NCBI RefSeq assembly: GCF_030463565.1
Contig: NC_134652.1
Coordinates: 19,073,397 to 19,137,396 of the forward strand
DNA length: 64,000 nucleotides
Reading direction: 5' to 3'
Source of the DNA: Pelecanus crispus
Taxonomy: Eukaryota > Chordata > Aves > Pelecaniformes > Pelecanidae
A model generated the notes under the pieces. It was not told the DNA's origin, made no database searches, and saw nothing but the letters and a program-made list of their open reading frames with translations. Shown in pieces: positions 1 to 12,537 of the stretch; position 1 is the stretch's first letter; each line of letters begins with the position of its first letter. The position numbers and the translations under genes are program-made.

Positions 1-3000
1 TTAGAAAGGAAGAACGAGTGAGAGTAGAGAATGTCTTCGCACATAAAAATAGAATTTGTTATTTTAATACAGACTTTGTTATAGATTTATTCTGACTTCT
101 TCCTAAAAATTGCCCCAACAGTTATTCCATTGGATCCCAAGCTTATTGTCCCTCCACTGGAGGAAGCTGGTTTGAAGAAAACCTGGCTTTAAATAAAAAA
201 AAAAAAAAAAAAAAAAAAGCCAAACCAGACAACAAAACCCCAAACCAAAACAAAACCACCCATACTAAAAATTAAACCAAAAGATTTAATCAAGGAGTAT
301 CATCAAAATTTTATTCAATCTGAAACACATCTCCTCCAAAGATGAGATGGGAGAAAATAGCAAGTTAGTTTACAAGTTGGTTAGAGACATTTGAAATTCA
401 ACATAATTTAGCTCTGATTGTGAAGTAATTGTTCTGTTAAACCTGGAGATTAGATGAAAGAATATGAAATTATTTGATAGGTGGCTGAACCAAAAAATCT
501 GACAGGAAATGTCACCTGGTTTCCTGTAGCGTGCCTCCCTGGGCTGATAACTTCCATGCAGCTGACGCACTGTCCCATACGGCTTCACTGTGGTTTGTGC
601 CTGTCTTCTCCCATGGCACATTGAAACATCATTTCCACGGAATGACAGCAGTTCCTAGGATCGCAATGATGGTTTTAATTGTTTTTCTTCCCTAATATAG
701 CTACATATTTCTAGTCCCTGGGCACTATCTATTGGTGTCGCTGCTCTTGTTTTCATATTTACTTTCATAGAATTTCAGTAAGTCCAAGTTTCTTTAGTGC
801 ACTTCTGGAATTAAGATTACAAATGCATTAAATCCTGCTCTAAAGAAACCTCCAAAGAAATCGTATTCAGCTGTAGTTCTCTCCGCTTTGCTAAGATTAA
901 TGAATTTCAGTGCTCAAAAGGCCAAGTCTATGTTCACCACAAGCAGGAAACCCACAGGTGGGTGCCTTTGTCAGACAGGATAACACTGTCTGGTGAAAAT
1001 AGCTTTGATATGCGTGGTGACCAGGTCAGATGTAGTATGTTATAGTAAAGCTTGATTGGATAAGTGAGAACTGTAATGCGCGTGTATATAGTTTGTTTTC
1101 CAGACACTCTAAGCATCTCTGGTTTATACAGAGGCCCACTATTGTAGTCACCCATGGACTACTCTCCCCCCACCGCCCCGCATCGTGTTAGGTTTTTTTC
1201 GGGCGGTGTGAGGTTGAATATGTGAAAAGACTTAGATGCTGCCTTGGTGGCATTTGAGACCAATGTCTTTATTTTTCTTGGGGTTTTTTTTGTGTCTGTA
1301 TTTGGGTTTTGGCATTTGTCTTTGGTCTTTTAATCCTGAAGTGACTTGAAAAAGGTTTAGCCTCTGAAACATTTTGTTTCTCCTGGCACATCCTAAAAAT
1401 CATCAGCCTTTGAAGAAAAAAAAAAATTCCAACCAGAACTGAAAGTTCCCCCATAAACTGATGACAGAATCCAGAACTGTGTTGTTTGCATACCTCTGAC
1501 AACAGTGGCGAACAATTGATACTCTTGCAAAATACAATCCAGGTTTTAAAAATAAAATATTTAGAAAGAAACAAAGAGAGCGCCACCTTCACAGAAGATA
1601 ATAATTGGATAAAATGAACGACAGTCCTTGAGGGCTAAAATTCCGTGTTGAGCGAGCTAAGCACCAGTCTTGATGTCATTCTGTACCCACAGGGGAGGCT
1701 TCGGTCTGTGAAGAAAGCTAAGCCCTGCAGAGGGTGAGTGCAGACTCACCTGCCCTGAGTGCTGCTCTGTTGGTCAGGTGTAGGCTGCTCCGGGTGCTGA
1801 GTACTTTGGCTTTGATTTGGTGTCATCTGCTTCACTCTATACACTTCACAGGGAATAGAGGCACCTAATAATAAGATCTGCCTGCTGTCCAACATGAAAG
1901 CGCTTACACCTTTTACTGGATCCATCCTGAATTTTCTTATCTGCTGCTGGCCATGTAGAAGCCTTGCGTGTGTGAGCTGGAGCCTGGCCAGCAGCTTCAA
2001 GCCTTATTAGGAAAGGACTGATGAGAGACGGATGGACAAACAATACAGGAGCATAAGCCTTCATTTCGTAGGAAACCAAGCTAAAACCCTGAATTGGGCC
2101 AGTGCTTTAATATCTGCTCAAACCCGTACCTTAGAAGGGATTTGAAAACATTATTACTTTCCGGGTTTGGTTTTTCTTGCTGTATTTGTCTGTTGTTTAT
2201 GCTGCCTCATATTGACTAGTACAGAAGTACTCAAATTTGAGTTTAAGGTATTTTGCAAGCCACTCAATCCATCTTTTCAACCGGTGGGTGCAGAAAAATT
2301 AGAAAAGTCATGTCTAAGCATCAGAATCTTGACTGCACTCATTCTCAACAGAGTTTATTTATTTGGGTATGGCACTGATTTGGCTATAGCAGTAGAGAGT
2401 TTTTGCTTTTTAAAAATGCTCTTTTCAGGCAATGGCTGTGTGATTGTTACACTGAAATCGCAGAGAAATTTTTTTCTAGTAGATTAAACCTTGGGACCAG
2501 AATTTAATAAATCTGGCTCCTCTGGCTCCTGACCTGTTTGATGACAGGGAGCAAATCATTTTATCACCCTGTGCTTGATGCTTACCTAGTTGAACCTGCT
2601 CGTATGCACTGAAGCTAGATATTTTTACACACCAGAGCCAAGAGTAAGAGTGTTTCACTAGAATATGAGATGGCTTAGTCTGATGTGACATTTATCTTCA
2701 CTCATCAGAAGTGCAATCAGTGGGGAGTTACCCAGATCTTTGTTCATGAAGATAAATGTCAAATGTTATCTATCTACATTCTCATATGGTGTCTATCACC
2801 ATGGTATCTGAATGCCTTCCAAAGCAATAATGTACACAAATTAGACCTAAATCAGTCAGCAGATGATCACCATAAAGATGTCGCTGACAATTTTCTGGCA
2901 GTGGCTGTTTGGATCGAATCTTTCCTGCTTCCTTTCATTCTGTAACAGACAGTGAGATATAAGCTTGTTTAATTATTGGGAGGGGAGGGCAGGGGGGATT

Positions 3001-5447
3001 AGAAAAGATAGACAGTATGATGGAATAGTGAATTAATAATAAATTCTTTCTTTCACCTTCCTTCTAGTTTCCCTTTCTGCCCAGGAGGCTAAAGAAATGT
3101 TCTCTCTTCTAAGATCAGTCTTGGAGTAAGCACTGCCAACAAGGCCAGGTGTAATTTAAAAATATTTATGCATTGTCAGTTCTGGAATTAATCTTTCTTA
3201 ATTGAATTGACACGAACTCATGTCTGCAGGTAATGTAAACTGTCAAACACTCTGCCAGTGACAGCATGTTGGTCAGGGTGGTGAAGTTAATGAGAGATCT
3301 AAATTATGATGGAGTATCTCAGCGTTGGCTTTGGAGCCTGGTGTTTATAAATGCATTAGTAACATCACATTAACTACAGGCTACAGACTCTGGAGTTCAG
3401 AAGGGCTAATTATTTGTTTGCAGCTTCTGAAAGAACTGGGGATGAGATATTTGTACCTCAGAAACATTGTAGTAGTATATTTGCTGCACTGAAATTTCTT
3501 TCCCTTGAAATGCATATAATGGAATTTTTAAGCATAATAGATTTCATTGATAAACAGTGCTTTATAGTCTGGAGATACTATTTTAAAAGACACATATCAA
3601 AGCATTTATCGATGCCATCCAGGAGGGTCTTACCCATCTCCACTGACAGCTACATCAAGCCTGCCGTTACCTATTAGCAGAGCACTTAGCACAGCCTAGT
3701 AATGCTTTCCTTTCCTTCCCCTCATGGCAAAACGGTATTACTGTTAGCTTTCTAAAATCCAGAGAGTGCAGGGAGGATACTGTGTGTGTAACAGAAATCA
3801 CAGATGACGTTTTTGTTGAAGGAACAGAACTGGCAGATGAGCCTTTGCTTGCCGTGGGCAGCTGTTCGTGAGGGTTTCCCAGGATCTTCCACGCTTAGTG
3901 AGGCATCACAGGCTCTGTGTGACATGCTCAGGGGTGAGGCTGCAGCCACGTTTTACTGAGGGGAGACAGGAGCTCATACATCCACAGTCTGAATGAGCTA
4001 GCCTCTGAAGATGAGTACTTGCTTACCCGCCATAATAAGTACTAGTAAGTATCACACTGCTTGTTGTGCTAATTAGAGCGCAGACCCTCTCTACTGCACG
4101 CAGGCTGAGCTCAGTGCAGATTTACCATGCATAATGCAAACAGGATGCTGATTAGATTTTAAACAGCAAGGCATTGATTAAGGCTTTTATCTGGAGGTAG
4201 CTGGACCGTAAGAGAAGACCTGACTGATAATAACGAGCCCAATGATCCAGTCTTCCAGACCAAAGGAACTGTGCTTCTAAGTGGAGCCCTGAGAACAAAA
4301 AGCTAAAATGTTTGAGTATCAGTTTGCTACTGGGACAGTCTCCCTGTAGGTATGAGTGCAGGACAAAAACCAAAGGGTCCCAAGAGTCCCTTCTGGCCTT
4401 TTCACAGGCAGAATTCTGAATTGATAAAAAGTCCCTCTCCAAACTCGGCAGATGTCCACCTAGGAGAACTAATGAACACAGTTTACCCCTTTTAGTTCTT
4501 TTGTTGCAGATTTTTCAAGAGGTAAGATAATCCATAGTAAAAGTAGGTCTCCTAAAATTTCACCGCCTTTTGCTTATTTTAGAGTAAATTATTTTCTGAA
4601 TAATTTGAGATAAGATCACGGGTCAGGTGTTTATAACTTTTGAGAGGTATTACACAGGACTGTTGACCTAGCATATGCTGTCTTCATTATGAAGGGGACC
4701 CTTCCAGCCATCATGTCAGAGTGCCGGGAAGTGAAGGAAGAATTTCTGGAGGTAAGTGAACTAAACCAGCTACACTTTGAAGTAACCTTGCTTGTTATAA
4801 TGTGGGAAAAGGGAGGCAAGTGTAGCAAAGGTAATATCTGCTAACAACTTTGAAACATATTTAAGAAATTCCTTACCTGCTGTGGCACTTCTTTCCGTAG
4901 ATGGTTTTCACAGTGAAAGCATAGGATTGTTTGACACATTTGGAGGAAAAGCTGATTAAATTTAGACATGCAGCTCTTTGTACTCAGCGGGTATGTTACC
5001 ATGCTATGACTATTGGTTGTTCTTTGCATCTTATGCACCGGAATTGTTGTTCAAGGAGTGTGCTGGGAAGTGGAGGCTCTGCAGGTTGTCAGAGCAGTGC
5101 GTGGCTGAAGAGCTGCATGGCAGCTGAGGCTGCTGAGGCAAGCACGGTCATGAGGGAGCCTGGTCAGGAGCTGTTCTTCCCCTCTCCTTTTTTAACACTG
5201 GGGTTGGGGATCTTGTATTCTCCTAGCCCTGACTGTGCACTCTCTTAACACCCCTAGGAACAATGATGTCCTCCTTAGACCTTTTTTTTTGCCCTAGTTT
5301 TGTGTATTGTTAGCAATTTTGTTCTGTGATATAAACAGAAAAAAACTATTTGGAAATGAATATTGCCTTTACAAATGCTAGCTTAGCTTTATTTTCTCAG
5401 GTATCATAAGGGCACCATTGTTTATGAATGTTCTTCCGTAATATAAT
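1..5447. other. Intergenic, no gene seen
   Basis: Unique AT-rich sequence downstream of MYOF. Open frames are short, begin at random ATGs and resemble no family. The only structures noted are an A24 tract (195-218) with an A/C-rich tail and an octamer-like motif near 4127. Confidence 0.6.
195..218. repeat. A24 homopolymer tract
   Basis: Twenty-four consecutive A, followed by an A/C-rich stretch to about 260. No target duplication or retrocopy body could be recognised upstream. Confidence 0.9.
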
Positions 5448-5730
5448 AAGGCCTGTTGTGACAGGACAAGGAATAACGGATTTAAACTAAAGAAGAATAG
5501 ATTTAGACTAGATATTAGAAAGAAGTTTTTTACAATGAGGGTGGTCAAGCACTGGAGCAGGTTGCCCAGAGAGGTGGTAGAGGCCCCATCCCTGGCAACA
5601 TTCCAGGTCAGGTTGGACGGGGCTCTGAGCAACCTGACCTGGTTAAAGCTGTCCCTGCTCACTGCAGGGGGGTTGGGCTGGATGATCTCTAAAGGTCCCT
5701 TCCAACCCAAAGCATTCTATGATTCTATGA
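5448..5730 (+). mobile_element. CR1 LINE, 5'-truncated copy
   Basis: Matches the 3' end of an avian CR1: the segment coding [16 protein letters not shown] of the ORF2 C-terminus, then the GGGTTGGGCTGGATGATCTC end region and the terminal ATTCTATGATTCTATGA. It aligns throughout with the copy at 55289-55575, with about 10% difference by eye. It lies downstream of MYOF in antisense orientation. Confidence 0.95.
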
Positions 5731-8541
5731 ATATCACAGGCTGATACTTGTTATGCAAACTCTTCCTCTCCCTCAAATCCTCCCCAAACCCTACATCCTT
5801 CCTTGAGCTGCTTAGTGATTCTATGTCCTATACCAAATAATTTATTTTAATGGGGTAATTCTGAGTTATGAGTTAAGACAAATGAGCTTAGAATTGTTTC
5901 CTTTGAGACATCCCATTTTGCTCTGAAATTGGCTAAAAACACTCATCTTTGTCAGACGTAAATCTTCCAGAGAGATGTACTTACCTGAAGGAACTAAGAA
6001 ACATAAGCAAAATTTTAGGTTTGGGGATTTATTTTTGACTGTCAGATATTGTTAATAGCAGATCATCCCAATCAAAGTGGTAGCTGAGAAGATACACTGA
6101 CATCTGTGTGGGCAGATCTGCTTTGCAATGAGAAATGCATTGCACGTGAAGAGGAGATAGGTTCATTCTCGGTGTAACTCTGTCAAAATAGTGTTACATT
6201 TGTGAGAAACTTGGTGTGCTGTGATTTTTCTTGGTTTACAGTCATGGATGAGTAATGTAGATTTTTGGAAAAGAAGGTTTTTGACAGAGAGTCCTTCGAC
6301 AGCAATCCACAGAAGCAGTCATGTTCACTGCATGTTATTCTCACCAGATCACTGCTTTCCAGTGGGGTTTGGGGTTTTTTTTTCCCTCCAGGAACAGAAA
6401 TCATTGGCATTTTTCCTAATACTGGCATCGCAAAGCATGAAAATTCTGTAAAGCCACACTGTTAGAAGGCAGTGGCTCATACGGCATAATTCCATACACT
6501 GCTAATTTGTGGCTCCTCTTCTTTTGATTCCTTCCCTGATACTCGTTCTCTTGCTTATTTAATGCAGACAAAGATGAAAGACATTTACAAATAGCTCGTA
6601 TGAAAAATGCCAACCCAAATAAGACTACTGTTCACTGAGGTCTCTGGAGCTGGTGTCTTCATGTTGGCACTCGGCTTTCACATCAGAGTTCATTCTATGG
6701 TGTTGCGCCTGCCAGCTGTTTCCATATGTTTTTTCACTACTGTCTTACGACTGGAGTAGTACAGGACATGTTAGAGTAGACCAGTTAATCATATTCTCAC
6801 TTGTGTTTCATCTCATTCTTATAAGGTCTGGGTGATTTTCTGGTTAAAATTACAGTAACTTGTTTAATCCTTGTAAGTGTTAGTATAGGTCAGATCTTTT
6901 ATACACATACTGTTGAAAATTTGTAGTCCTGCCTTAATCCTGGACATACACATGAACAATTAAAAAAAAAAAAAATAGTAAAAAAAAGGACTAGGACTTA
7001 AGTTGGTAGCTAATTCACCTGGCCTTGCCTCTATGAATTAGTAGAAGCAGTTTCTACCTTGAGCAAGGCTTGGAGTAGCTTATTTGGTTGGAGCGAGCAA
7101 TAGAGAGACCATTTCCGATTCAGGTAAGTAGGGTAAATGTAATCGTTTCATTATGCATAAAAAGAAAACATAAGCTCATTGAGCTTGAAATTTCAGTTGA
7201 GGTGTTGTGGGTTTGTTCATCTTTTGCAGGTACAGAGACAAGGGTCTATTACACCCTGGCCTGTATTCCTGAGAGCTTGTAACAGCTCCAGCACTGCATC
7301 GGGCTTGTAGGTTCCTCTGCCCAGTTTAGGTGTAGCTACTGCTACCACAGGCAATTCCGGTAGCTTTCTGCAGCTTCTCATTGAAACTGCTGTTCATGGC
7401 AAAACCAACAGGCATGTTATTTTCACAGGCAGGCAATGGATTTTTTTCTTTACCCCGTTTAAATTGCTTTCACACCAAATTTTCACAGCAATTTCTTCTT
7501 TTCATTGCATGCAGAGAAACAAAAATATTGGAGGTGAAATTCGGTTATTTCCAGTTTCCAAACTGGAAACTCAGCTTTTGAGCCAGTAGTGACATGCAGC
7601 AGTGTATATGTATAATATATTGAGGTTTTACGGAGCAGGAGATGCTGAAGAGTTGCTGTGGGAAGGTGTTTCAGAGGCGCAGCAGCATCTGTGCTGCGTG
7701 AGCTTTGCAAAGGCAAGACGGATCTGGAGGGTGGCTGAACTGAAGACGTTTTCCTATGTGCTCCAAAAGGGACAAAGAGCAGAGCAGTCCTTAGAACTGA
7801 TGCTAACAGCAGAACTCTGCCGTAATTTGGCAGGCTGGCCTGGCTTTTGCTGCGCCTCCTTATTGCCCTGAGAGCACAAGTTTGTTTTCAGGGTCTTTTG
7901 CTAGTTTGGGAGCAGGGGAGGTAGGGTTCTCTTTCATTGCTTTGGGGGATTTCCATTCCATTTTCCTTTAATTTGCTCCTCCCTGTTAATCGCATAAGAG
8001 AAGCTTAGAGTGTTAAGTGAACAGATAATTCTTGGTCTATGTAGATGAGCAAGAAGAATTCAGATTTGCATGAAAATAGCTACCCTCAGGTTAGACCTTT
8101 ACATTTGGAAATAAGCTCTTTTCAGGTCTATTTTCCCTCCATTGTTATGTGTTTTATTTAATGTGAATGGTGGATGTTTGGGGAGGGACAGAGGTTTGTC
8201 TGACTATTCGGATTCATTGGCAGGGTTTAAGTTGGCACAGCATGGATCGGAGCAAGATGAGTGGAGACATCTTATTTCTAATTAAAAACACACGCACATA
8301 TACTTGTGCAATTGAAGTAAAAGTAAATCCTTTCTCAGAGCTGATTGCTTCTATCTGTCTACTTTTTTTGTGTTTAAACTCCCAGCACACTGGGACTATC
8401 TTTCAGGATTTTTTAAGGCAAGAAACAGAATTAAAAAAAATATAGGTCCCCAATAACAGAGCCCCTGTATGGTGACAGCAGATGATGATCTCACTAGGTG
8501 TTCCGGTTCCTTTGTTTCTTGCATAAATACTTGTCTCAGCC

Positions 8542-8565
8542 TTTTTTTTTTTTTTTTTTTTTTTT
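8542..8565. repeat. T24 homopolymer tract
   Basis: Twenty-four consecutive T in intergenic sequence. No retroelement body was recognised next to it. Confidence 0.9.
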
Positions 8566-8814
8566 CCTTTCTTAATATTGTAAAGTAGCAGTTATACATA
8601 TATAGTGCATATAGAGTGCAGGCTTTTCCATGAGGGCAGGTGGATTATGTGGTAGAATGCGTGTATTTTGGGCTAGACCGCTCTGATGCGGGCAGGATTA
8701 GTTTTAAAAGTTTAATTGGCTGCCTCCTACTCCGAAGCAGGAGCTCTTTGGCTTTGAAAAAAGCCCACTGAACTCGATCTCCTGTGCTAGGCCAGGGAGT
8801 GTCAGAGGTCCAGA

Positions 8815-8935
8815 GCAGGAGCTCGTCGCTGGAGTCCCAGAGGTGCCGAGGCCGCAAGTCGCCTTCGGAGGCCCCTGTGTGCTTCTTGCACCCGAGAAGT
8901 AAGGGCGTAAGGCTGAAGTGAAGGCGCTAATTAAC
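8815..8935. promoter_or_regulatory. CpG-dense block, possible regulatory element
   Basis: Nine CpG dinucleotides fall within about 120 bases, in a window that is otherwise CpG-poor. A TAATTA core and a GTTAACTG..GTTAATTA stretch follow at 8925-9000. Function is inferred only from composition. Confidence 0.25.
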
Positions 8936-11900
8936 TGAGCTACCAGTTCCCAGCCAGAGAGCTATCTGAACAAAACATTTGTTAACTGTGTTAATTAAAA
9001 CAAAGGCTTCCTGTATGCGGGAGTAAAAGCTGAGCAGATTCATACACAAAATACTTCTGCAAAGTTTCTCCCCTCGAAATCAGGGAAAGGGGTGTTACAA
9101 AATCTGGAATTTTGCTGCAGAAGCCAGATGCTTTCCCCCAAGATAGTGATGTCTAGCGTTTTGCTACTAACCGTACTACTTTCATTGTTTTAGCATATCC
9201 TAGGATCTGTCTTTCACATTCAGAGTAAGTGTTGGGCTTCTTAAAGGATTATTTATCTCGACTGATAAGTTGTCATGTTTGCAATGTCCATACCCATTTT
9301 TGGTACATATGTGAACTGGTGGCTAAGTACTTTTTTTGTTACTTTATTTTTTTATTTATTTTTATTTTCCCTATTATACTTGCCCTCCTATGAGCAAATA
9401 AATTCTTCTGAAGGTCATTCCTGTGCAGTTGATGAGTTCTTGTCTCCCTGAGTCTGCCTGCGGTCCTGAAACAGAGTCCTGGGGCAAAGGAACCTCCTGA
9501 CAACTCAGTTTGAGAATATTTAGTTTGATGATTACATCAGCTTAAGATATTCTTCTCAAGGCCATAACCCATGATTTCTTCCAACTATGGTTTGAAGCAA
9601 ATAAGAGAATAGTCTCCACACTAAAAAAATTCAGAGAGTGTAGGAAGAGGTTGGTGGCGTTTCCTTTTGTTCTAAGTCTGCTTTTGTTAGTCAAGGGCAT
9701 GGTGGTGAATAGGAATAAATCTCTAAAGTTAGTAATGCCACCAATGCCAATGATTGTGAAGCCATGGCCCCACTGGAATGGTGACTTTGAAGCTGGTCCA
9801 TGATCTTTAGAGAGCACTTCTTTGTAGTATTTTATCTGATAACCTGAGTAGTAAGGAATATGGACTCAAGGCTAGGAAACTTGGGAATTCTGCAAGGAAG
9901 GGCATCTCTCACAGCTGTGAGTGTATAATCCTGCTGCCAGTTGCACAGCGCTGTCTGTGCGAGAATACTGTCCTGGGGATTCCTGCCAGTGAGCGGGGGG
10001 GCAGGGAAGTATAAGAGCTAGTGTATTTTGTAATGTTGTCCTAATATGTAAATGCAGGGAGGTATTACAGCTTTTCTTTGTTCTTAAACCAAATAATATA
10101 CTCTGCCACTGTGTTCCAACAGTTGTCTAAAATCTGCATTAAAACATTGCCTTTAACCTTTTGTAAATGTTTTGCCTTTTAGTTTGAAGGTTTTGAGGGG
10201 GAAGAAGTCTTCATGTGTGCATGTGCATGGTTTTAATACAGTCCCTGCAGCAAGGCATCTGATTTGTATGTTCTCTACCCCTCTGTAGTTTACTTTAGAT
10301 ATCTGTTGTGTTCTTGTTACTCTGTCACTTTCCAGGTTAGTGCTGACCTCAAGCTTTTCTTGTACAGGAGGCCTTATCCTTCCTGCTTGCTCTTGATTAC
10401 TTTCATTGTCCACATTTAAATCTTTATTCATTTATAAAGTGGTTTTTTTTGAGACCTGTAGCAAAATCAAATATGAATTTTGAACATCAGATGAGTATGA
10501 TTGATACAACACGGTAAGATATTCTGGTTTATTCATTGTTCCCTGTTTGATGATGCCTCTAACTTTATTACTTTTCCTAATTGCTGTTTTGTATGGACCT
10601 GCTCGCAATGGCAGACCCAACAGAGGGCATAGCTGTGTAAAGAGGTACTGACGAGAGTTCAGGTGCTTAGGTGCAAATCTGTAATTTTTCCATTACTGCC
10701 TAACAGCAAGTGGCACTTAAGGTTTATATAAACTCTTCAGTCACTCCTAGTTCTGCATCTCTTTCTTTCTGGCAGTATGTGTGTATTCTTAGAGCTGAGC
10801 AGCTCAGCACCTAACCTTCATCATGACCAAAAGTTTCAGTATCTCCAAAAGCCTGGGCCGGAGGCAGTAGGCAGTCTGAGAGTACAACCGGCTTCCGTAA
10901 TGAACGCCCACATTTTCTTTTAGAAGATGATGGTGATGGTGGCTTCTGTTGTTTTACAATAATTCCCTAACAGTGACAGGAATTACACTGGAAGTGCAGG
11001 TTCAGTTCACTTCTCTGCCTGAAATGTTTAAACCAAAACCTGCTGGCTGGCTGGGCGTGCCGTTACTGAGGCGGTGTTGGTGGGACCACTTCCCAGCACT
11101 GCTGTTGTGGTAGCAGTAGTGTTGCAGAAGGGAATGGAGGGGAGGTGGTTTGGTCTGCAGAACCCATGTGGATGCTGGCGCCCTGCTGCAGCCCTGAGCT
11201 GTGAGGTGCAGGGCGTGCGCTTCGACTCGTGTAAGACGTGCTGAAGGCTCATTGTCTCTCACCGACCAACTCTAGGTAGCTCCCCTAAAGGAATTCAGCA
11301 AGCGCCTCACTCCTCTGTGCTGGCACTTGCGGATCCCTTTGAGGTGGCTGGCGGTCCCACTGCTCAGTTCAGGGAGTCTGTGCCCCTCCTGCCATGCCCT
11401 GAATGCCCCAGTGCTTTTTGCTGCTAGTCCTGACATCTTGTGTGTCTGAGAAAGGAACAGAACTGCCCTGGAGTCTTTCATAAGCAATTATAATGCATTC
11501 AGAGATTTTTTGGTGGCTTCAGGGAAGTATGGGGTGTTTTTTCCCCCTACTGTGTTCCTCATCTTGCACTTGTCAATGGATTTAATCTCTTAGCCACAGC
11601 AAAGGTTACAAAGGAGATAAACATTTTTGAAGGGTAGCTTTGTGGTCAGAGTGTGGTTAGACTTGACAGACATACTGTGTATTCTGATTTCTTTTCTGCA
11701 TGTGAATTTTTTTAAAAAACTTTCTCGTTTTCCTTTGTTAGCAAATTGTCTTTCTAATTCAGGTCCCTGTCTGCACATGTGACAGCCTGTCTGCATACAT
11801 GGCACACACAACCGAGCAATGGAAAAAAGCTGAGTGCTGTTTACTAGCTGAGCTAGCACTGACATGAGACTCAGCACTGAATGCTGCCATCTCGCTCTTT

Positions 11901-12529
11901 GGTACTGCTTTTAAGTTGCTAAACAGATACTTCAGCATCTAGCGGCATGGAGTGGAAATCCTACTTACAACAGCATTGGAGTCAGTGGGGTCCACACATG
12001 GAGTCACTTTCTGTTTGTATATAATAGGCAGGTCCCAAAGGCGCTAACAGCTGTGCTTTCCAAATACTCTTAGAAGCAATGGACTTGGATGGGACTGCGT
12101 TTTTCCTTAAATTTCAGATCTATCTTGTTCATCTCCGTATGTGAGATGCATTTAGGATAGGAACAAAACAGAAGTACTGGAAGGCCTTTGTGAACACATG
12201 AGACTTGGGATGTCATCTTGTGGTTGTTCAAAGAAATGCAAGAACAGCGTGTAGGTGTTGGTGAGTTTACTGCCTCTTTATCTTACACTTTTTTTTTTTT
12301 CCACACTTTACACTGGTTTAGGTGCAAATTTTTCTTCTTGAGCTACATGATGATTCTTTCTTGTACAATCTCTCTACTTCTAAAGCACATGACAGTAGCT
12401 GTTAACCGCCCTACAGCCCATTCCAGTAGTCAGGGTTTGGGGTGACTAAAGCAAGCGAGCGCCAGGCAGTCACATGCTGCTTGGATACCTGAATGTGTCA
12501 GAGTGCAGCTGCTGTTGTTTGAACCTACA

Positions 12530-12537
12530 TGACGTCA
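12530..12537. promoter_or_regulatory. Palindromic CRE motif TGACGTCA
   Basis: A perfect 8-bp cAMP-response element in intergenic DNA. A half-site TGACGTG lies about 120 bp further on. CpG-containing motifs are rare here, but a single 8-mer is weak evidence. Confidence 0.25.

Noticed and set aside
120..218. Processed retrocopy ending in the A24 tract
   Set aside because: No recognisable transcript body or target duplication; AATAAA abuts the tract rather than lying 10-30 nt before it.
11002..11262. Overlapping minus-strand open frames in intergenic DNA
   Set aside because: Two frames overlap in the same GC-richer patch, with no domain, splice structure or family resemblance.
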